Made by a program: the position numbers and the translations under genes
Source: a virus
Length of the DNA stretch: 28,260 nucleotides
Strand: one strand, 5' to 3'
Virus record (IMG/VR): IMGVR_UViG_3300007760_000074
Span: 1-28,260 of that record
Shown here: piece after piece, positions 25,314-28,260 of the stretch
Layout: every line of letters begins with the position of its first letter
How positions within the stretch are numbered: the stretch's first letter is position 1
The notes under the pieces: model-generated
Databases searched by the model: none
Seen by the model: the letters and a program-made list of their open reading frames with translations, nothing else
What the model was told of the DNA's origin: nothing

Positions 25314-25949
25314 ATGTGGCCTAATACTCAAATAAACAAGAACATCGGCCCAATCATTCCTGCGCATGGAGATGATCGTCTAGGCTTAGGTTATGGCCAG
25401 CTGGATCAGAGATTTCGTGGGCCGTGGAAGCTAGGTGCCACCTTTCCGTTCCGAGCACCAGATCAGTTAGAACAGGAAGTAGCCGAAGACGAAGAAGAGG
25501 ATCCGAATCCTGAAAGCCAGCAGGCCGTAATATCTAAAGTGCCATTATTTCGAAAGTTCGATCCCTGGGCTTACAAAAAAGCGAATCGCCTATATTACGC
25601 CGGCGCCTCGACGCAGTTAGCAGCGTGTTTCGAAAGGCCTGAAGATGTATTGGCTGAGATTATCGGCGTCGGACGCGGGCTTGCCCCGATTCCCAGATTG
25701 TACACTCCGAGCCCCGACGGCCCAGCGATAGGAGGATTTAGTTCTTCTAAAGCTTTTGATGAGCGGCCGTTTAAACGTACGGGAACAACTCAAGGTTGGG
25801 CCGGGAGCCCCCCTCAGAGCGCTGCACAAGCCGAAGATGAATATGAAGATGGTGACGACGATGGAGAGTTTTACGATCTTTTAGATCTAGCACGGTTACA
25901 AAGACCGCCTTTGGGCGAGTGTTTCCTCTTTAGAGATGATACTTACTAA
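25314..25949 (+). CDS. Hypothetical protein with acidic linkers in head gene block (211 aa)
   Basis: ATG 9 bases after the upstream TAG, without a clear ribosome binding site. An N-terminal Gly/Pro region is followed by a Glu/Asp-rich linker (~residues 54-66). Next comes a segment that may fold (FRKFDPWAYKKANRLYYAGA, then QLAACFERPEDVLAEIIGVG) and then a second acidic run (~170-185). The arrangement of folded patches joined by acidic linkers is like scaffold-associated proteins, but no family is recognised. It lies 20 bases before the scaffold gene. Confidence 0.6.
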   Translation: MWPNTQINKNIGPIIPAHGDDRLGLGYGQLDQRFRGPWKLGATFPFRAPDQLEQEVAEDEEEDPNPESQQAVISKVPLFRKFDPWAYKKANRLYYAGASTQLAACFERPEDVLAEIIGVGRGLAPIPRLYTPSPDGPAIGGFSSSKAFDERPFKRTGTTQGWAGSPPQSAAQAEDEYEDGDDDGEFYDLLDLARLQRPPLGECFLFRDDTY

Positions 25950-25969
25950 AAGGTCATAATAGGTGATAT

Positions 25970-27580
25970 ATGAGCAAAACACTTTATGAAGAGGCAGTTG
26001 CTGACGCTCGAAAGCTAAGAGAGTTAGCCGAAGAGACGGCAAAAAATCGTGTTGTTGAAGCAGTAATGCCGCAAATCCGAGACCTGGTCAACAGGCGCAT
26101 TTTGGGCGAGCAGTTAGACGAATTCGCTGAAGAAGACTTGGCGGCCCCTGAAGACGAGTTTGCTCCTTCTGTAATCGTGGATCTGCCACAAGAGGACGAA
26201 GTCGACACAGCATCCGAGGAAGCCGGCTCAGAATCAGAAGCCCGGCATACGCACGTCAGCGTTGCTGCTGACGGCTCTGTTAAGGTCGACGTTGACTCTA
26301 CTGAAGAAGAAGGCGTGTCTGACGAATTTGTGCTCACGGATACGATGGCCGAAGCTTTAGGAAGAATCATTCGCGGAGAATCGTCTGAGAGTGAGCGATT
26401 ATATGCCGTAGAAGAAACGGTCGCAAAAATAAAGAAGTTGTTAAAAACTGTCAATGAGAACCAGTTGACAGTGCACCAACGAGAAAAACTACATTTTTCT
26501 TTCAACCGGTGTCTAAAAGAAGTATTGAGTTTACGTGGTTCGATCATACTTAGTGAATTGAATACTCAAGAAAAGCTTGAGCAAAGGTTGACAGAGGTTA
26601 TTAAGGAGATGAAGGACATGTCAAAGTCAAACCGGCAAAATATTTTTGATTTTCTCTTCGAGGCAGATGATGATCACCTCGGCGAGGCTGATATTGCATT
26701 AACACTAGCAGACGACGAGGTCGAAGACCTGGTAGCTGCCGAGGATGCTGATGCAGTAGATGCAGCTTTAGATGATATTCTAGCTGCAGCCGAACTCTCT
26801 CTTGGCGAGCCCGAAGAGGTCGACGTCGACGTTGAAGAGGAAGAGGTCGAGGTTACCGATGAAGAAGGCGGAGAGGCTGTAGCGGTTGAAGACGAGTTTG
26901 CTTTCGAAGAAGGCTCCGGGCCCGTCTATGAAATCGATGAGAGCATGCTCCGTCGAGAGATTCGTCGCATGCGGCAGCTGCGTGAGCAAGATGCCGGCCG
27001 AGCAACTGAAGCAGATCCTGCATTAGCTCATGGCGGCGAAGACCTCGGTGACGTAGTATTAGACGTTGATGAAGACGATCTCATTAATGCACTCGCTGAC
27101 GAGCTTGGCGATCCGGGCGTGCCGGCGCCGGTTGTTGAGCGTCGACGTCGCCGTGCTCCTCGTCGCCGTGCTCCTCGCCGATCGAATCGCACCGCCATGG
27201 CCGAGTCGCGTCGAGCGCGCAGCCAAGTTGGACAGTATCGCAATGCGCTGTCCGGCATGAAGAAGCAGTTGGTAGAAATGAACCTTTTCAATGCCAAGCT
27301 CCTCTATGCTAACAAGCTCATGCAAAATAAGAACCTTTCTGTGAAGCAGCAACGAGCAATTGTCGAGGCTTTAGATAATGCCAAGACGCTTCGTGAAGCC
27401 AAGCTTCTCTATAAGAGCCTGTCGGAGTCCCTCTCCCGACGCGTTCGCGGCAATAAACTTAATGAGGGAGCTTTACGGACGCTCGGATCGTCTTCCAGAT
27501 CAACCCGGTCGGCTCAGCCGGCTTCTAGTGGAGTTGAGGTAGATCGATGGGCAGTCCTCGCTGGTATCAGCAATGACTAA
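25970..27580 (+). CDS. Prohead core scaffold protein (gp22-like), long form
   Basis: 536 aa, about twice T4 gp22 (269 aa); ATG with AGGTGA at 25961-25966. It sits directly before the capsid gene, as gene 22 does in T4. An N-terminal helix (ARKLRELAEETAKNRVVEAV) leads into a strongly acidic body. The C-terminal part, residues ~420-490 (MNLFNAKLLYANKLMQ, LREAKLLYKSLSES), has the style of scaffold C-termini in T4-like phages. Several (L/I)xE sites are candidate cuts for the protease: LFEA and LGEA near 231 and 238, and LNEG near the end. A basic island of two RRRAP repeats lies at 393-402. An internal ATG at 26618 with its own ribosome binding site may give a 320-aa product. The scaffold shapes the prohead and is degraded on maturation. 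Confidence 0.82.
   Translation: MSKTLYEEAVADARKLRELAEETAKNRVVEAVMPQIRDLVNRRILGEQLDEFAEEDLAAPEDEFAPSVIVDLPQEDEVDTASEEAGSESEARHTHVSVAADGSVKVDVDSTEEEGVSDEFVLTDTMAEALGRIIRGESSESERLYAVEETVAKIKKLLKTVNENQLTVHQREKLHFSFNRCLKEVLSLRGSIILSELNTQEKLEQRLTEVIKEMKDMSKSNRQNIFDFLFEADDDHLGEADIALTLADDEVEDLVAAEDADAVDAALDDILAAAELSLGEPEEVDVDVEEEEVEVTDEEGGEAVAVEDEFAFEEGSGPVYEIDESMLRREIRRMRQLREQDAGRATEADPALAHGGEDLGDVVLDVDEDDLINALADELGDPGVPAPVVERRRRRAPRRRAPRRSNRTAMAESRRARSQVGQYRNALSGMKKQLVEMNLFNAKLLYANKLMQNKNLSVKQQRAIVEALDNAKTLREAKLLYKSLSESLSRRVRGNKLNEGALRTLGSSSRSTRSAQPASSGVEVDRWAVLAGISND
26618..27580 (+). CDS. Possible nested scaffold product from an in-frame internal start (320 aa)
   Basis: ATG at 26618 (codon 217 of the long scaffold frame) is preceded by AAGGAG at 26603-26608 with 9-base spacing. 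Its N-terminus, MSKSNRQNIFDFLFE followed by A, looks like a short targeting peptide ending in a gp21-type cleavage site. The resulting length is close to T4 gp22. It could be a second, shorter scaffold as in the nested lambda C/Nu3 pair, or the original gene to which an upstream gene became fused. The reading frame is certain; use of this start is inferred. Confidence 0.4.
   Translation: MSKSNRQNIFDFLFEADDDHLGEADIALTLADDEVEDLVAAEDADAVDAALDDILAAAELSLGEPEEVDVDVEEEEVEVTDEEGGEAVAVEDEFAFEEGSGPVYEIDESMLRREIRRMRQLREQDAGRATEADPALAHGGEDLGDVVLDVDEDDLINALADELGDPGVPAPVVERRRRRAPRRRAPRRSNRTAMAESRRARSQVGQYRNALSGMKKQLVEMNLFNAKLLYANKLMQNKNLSVKQQRAIVEALDNAKTLREAKLLYKSLSESLSRRVRGNKLNEGALRTLGSSSRSTRSAQPASSGVEVDRWAVLAGISND
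27146..27175 (+). repeat. Two perfect tandem 15-base repeats coding RRRAP-RRRAP
   Basis: The unit CGTCGCCGTGCTCCT occurs twice head to tail without mismatch inside the scaffold gene. It encodes an Arg-rich patch (continuing as Arg-Arg after the repeat) in an otherwise acidic protein. Identical codon choice in both copies points to a recent duplication. Confidence 0.85.
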
Positions 27581-27581
27581 C

Positions 27582-27597
27582 CATCTATTAACACTCA
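27582..27597 (+). promoter_or_regulatory. Candidate late promoter element upstream of the capsid gene
   Basis: CATCTATTAACACTCA lies directly after the scaffold stop. It agrees at 14 of 16 positions with the element before the gene at 8264. The capsid ribosome binding site AAGGAG (27597-27602) follows at once, so a transcript from here would have a very short leader. This could give extra capsid mRNA, but the element may also be only a leader sequence. Confidence 0.33.
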
Positions 27598-27609
27598 AGG
27601 AGAAAACAA

Positions 27610-28260
27610 ATGTCTAAGTCATTCAATTTGGATCAGCTGACTGAAGGCATCCGCCAGAGAAATCTTGGAGGACAGAATAAGCAGCTGGTTGAAAAGTGGT
27701 CCCGTACGGGCCTGCTTAGAGGCCTCGACGGAGTTCACCGCGAGAACATGGCTCGAATCCTGGAAAATCAGGCCGGCCAAGTTCTTAAGGAGGCTTCTTC
27801 GATTTCGACCGGTGGCGGTAACCTGACTAGCTCGGGCGACCTCCGCGGTTTCACCAATATCGCATTTCCGATCGTGCGCCGAGTTTTCGGCGGTTTGATC
27901 GCGAATGAGCTCGTTTCCATCCAGCCCATGAGCCTGCCTTCTGGCCTGCTCTTCTATCTGGATTATACCTACGGCTCGACGCAGGGCACCGGCGGTCTTA
28001 CCGGCCAGGGCGCTGCATATAACACTGGTTCGTCCATTTACAGTTTGCCTACGGGCAAGGGTGTTCGTTCTGGTTCGAAAGCCGTTGGCGGCCTTTATGA
28101 CCTTGCCGGTCAGGGCTACTCGCGCGTGTACTCGTCCTTCGCTTGCACAGCGATAGCAGACCTGTTGCTTTCTGGCGCAGTTCGTGGTACGAACGGCCAG
28201 ATTACTGCTGGAAATGTTGCAGAGGCAACCGGTTCTGATGGAAAGTACTTACAGTTCGAT
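27610..28260 (+). CDS. Major capsid protein (gp23-like), 3' end outside window
   Basis: ATG with AAGGAG at 27597-27602 (7-base spacing); 217 codons are visible, open to the right edge. It is recognised by ILENQ at 50-54, the block PIVRRVFGGLIANELVSIQP (residues 87-106; T4 has MVRRAIPNLIAFDICGVQP) and MSLPSG. The N-terminal region ends in VLKE61|A62, a gp21-type cleavage site at nearly the T4 position (E65|A66), so the first 61 residues should be removed on maturation. A Gly/Ser-rich stretch at 123-160 follows the conserved block. It assembles around the scaffold into the HK97-fold shell. Compared with the upstream genes, synonymous choices lean to C-ending codons, as expected for the most abundant protein. 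Confidence 0.95.
   Translation, partial: MSKSFNLDQLTEGIRQRNLGGQNKQLVEKWSRTGLLRGLDGVHRENMARILENQAGQVLKEASSISTGGGNLTSSGDLRGFTNIAFPIVRRVFGGLIANELVSIQPMSLPSGLLFYLDYTYGSTQGTGGLTGQGAAYNTGSSIYSLPTGKGVRSGSKAVGGLYDLAGQGYSRVYSSFACTAIADLLLSGAVRGTNGQITAGNVAEATGSDGKYLQFD

Noticed and set aside
25984-26547. Minus-strand open frame of 187 codons
   Set aside because: Opposite the acidic scaffold; its Ser-rich translation is the usual mirror of Glu/Asp codons.

Overview
The window is a fragment of a tailed, contractile-tail (T4-superfamily) bacteriophage genome. Four recognisable genes stand in T4-like relative order: large terminase (gp17-like), portal (gp20-like), prohead protease (gp21-like) and major capsid protein (gp23-like, cut off by the right edge). 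An acidic prohead scaffold (gp22-like) sits directly before the capsid gene. All genes are on the plus strand. They are packed tightly, with many TAATG/TGATG stop-start overlaps. No stretch over 300 bases lacks a gene, and I saw no tRNA, CRISPR array, insertion sequence or integrase. The host cannot be read from the sequence. From memory, several structural proteins resemble those of marine (cyanophage-like) T4 relatives, but I could not run a search.

Layout. (1) Bases 1-8164: three large virion-type genes (at least 766, then 1323 and 629 aa). The outer two look like chains of fibronectin-III-like beta domains; the middle one is a large orphan. (2) 8264-12748: three more structural genes. The last carries a LamG/concanavalin-like domain, and the last two share a 40-residue C-terminal module. 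(3) 12748-17630: a DNA-metabolism block. It holds a RuvC-like resolvase, a DnaG-type primase, a single-polypeptide fusion of the Mre11-like nuclease (gp47) and Rad50-like ATPase (gp46), and a small zinc-ribbon protein. (4) 17659-28260: packaging and head formation. This runs a small hypothetical gene, terL, portal, a 275-aa unknown and the protease, then six small unknown genes where T4 has none, then the scaffold and the capsid protein.

How the genes fit together. The terminase motor docks on the portal. The scaffold and capsid protein build the prohead around the portal. The protease then cleaves capsid, core and possibly internal proteins at (L/I)xE|(A/G) sites. Such a site is visible in the capsid protein (E61|A62), at several points in the scaffold, and near the N-terminus of one 134-aa unknown. 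The recombination block would supply concatemeric, branch-free DNA for packaging. The tail sheath and tube genes (18, 19), which lie between terL and portal in T4, are not there.

Points most worth following up: the gp47-gp46 fusion; a possible second start inside the scaffold gene that would make a nested shorter product; the capsid-targeting-like N-terminus of the 134-aa protein; two pairs of similar promoter-like sequences (CATAAATA type and CATNTATTNACACTCA type); and the block of uncharacterised genes between protease and scaffold.
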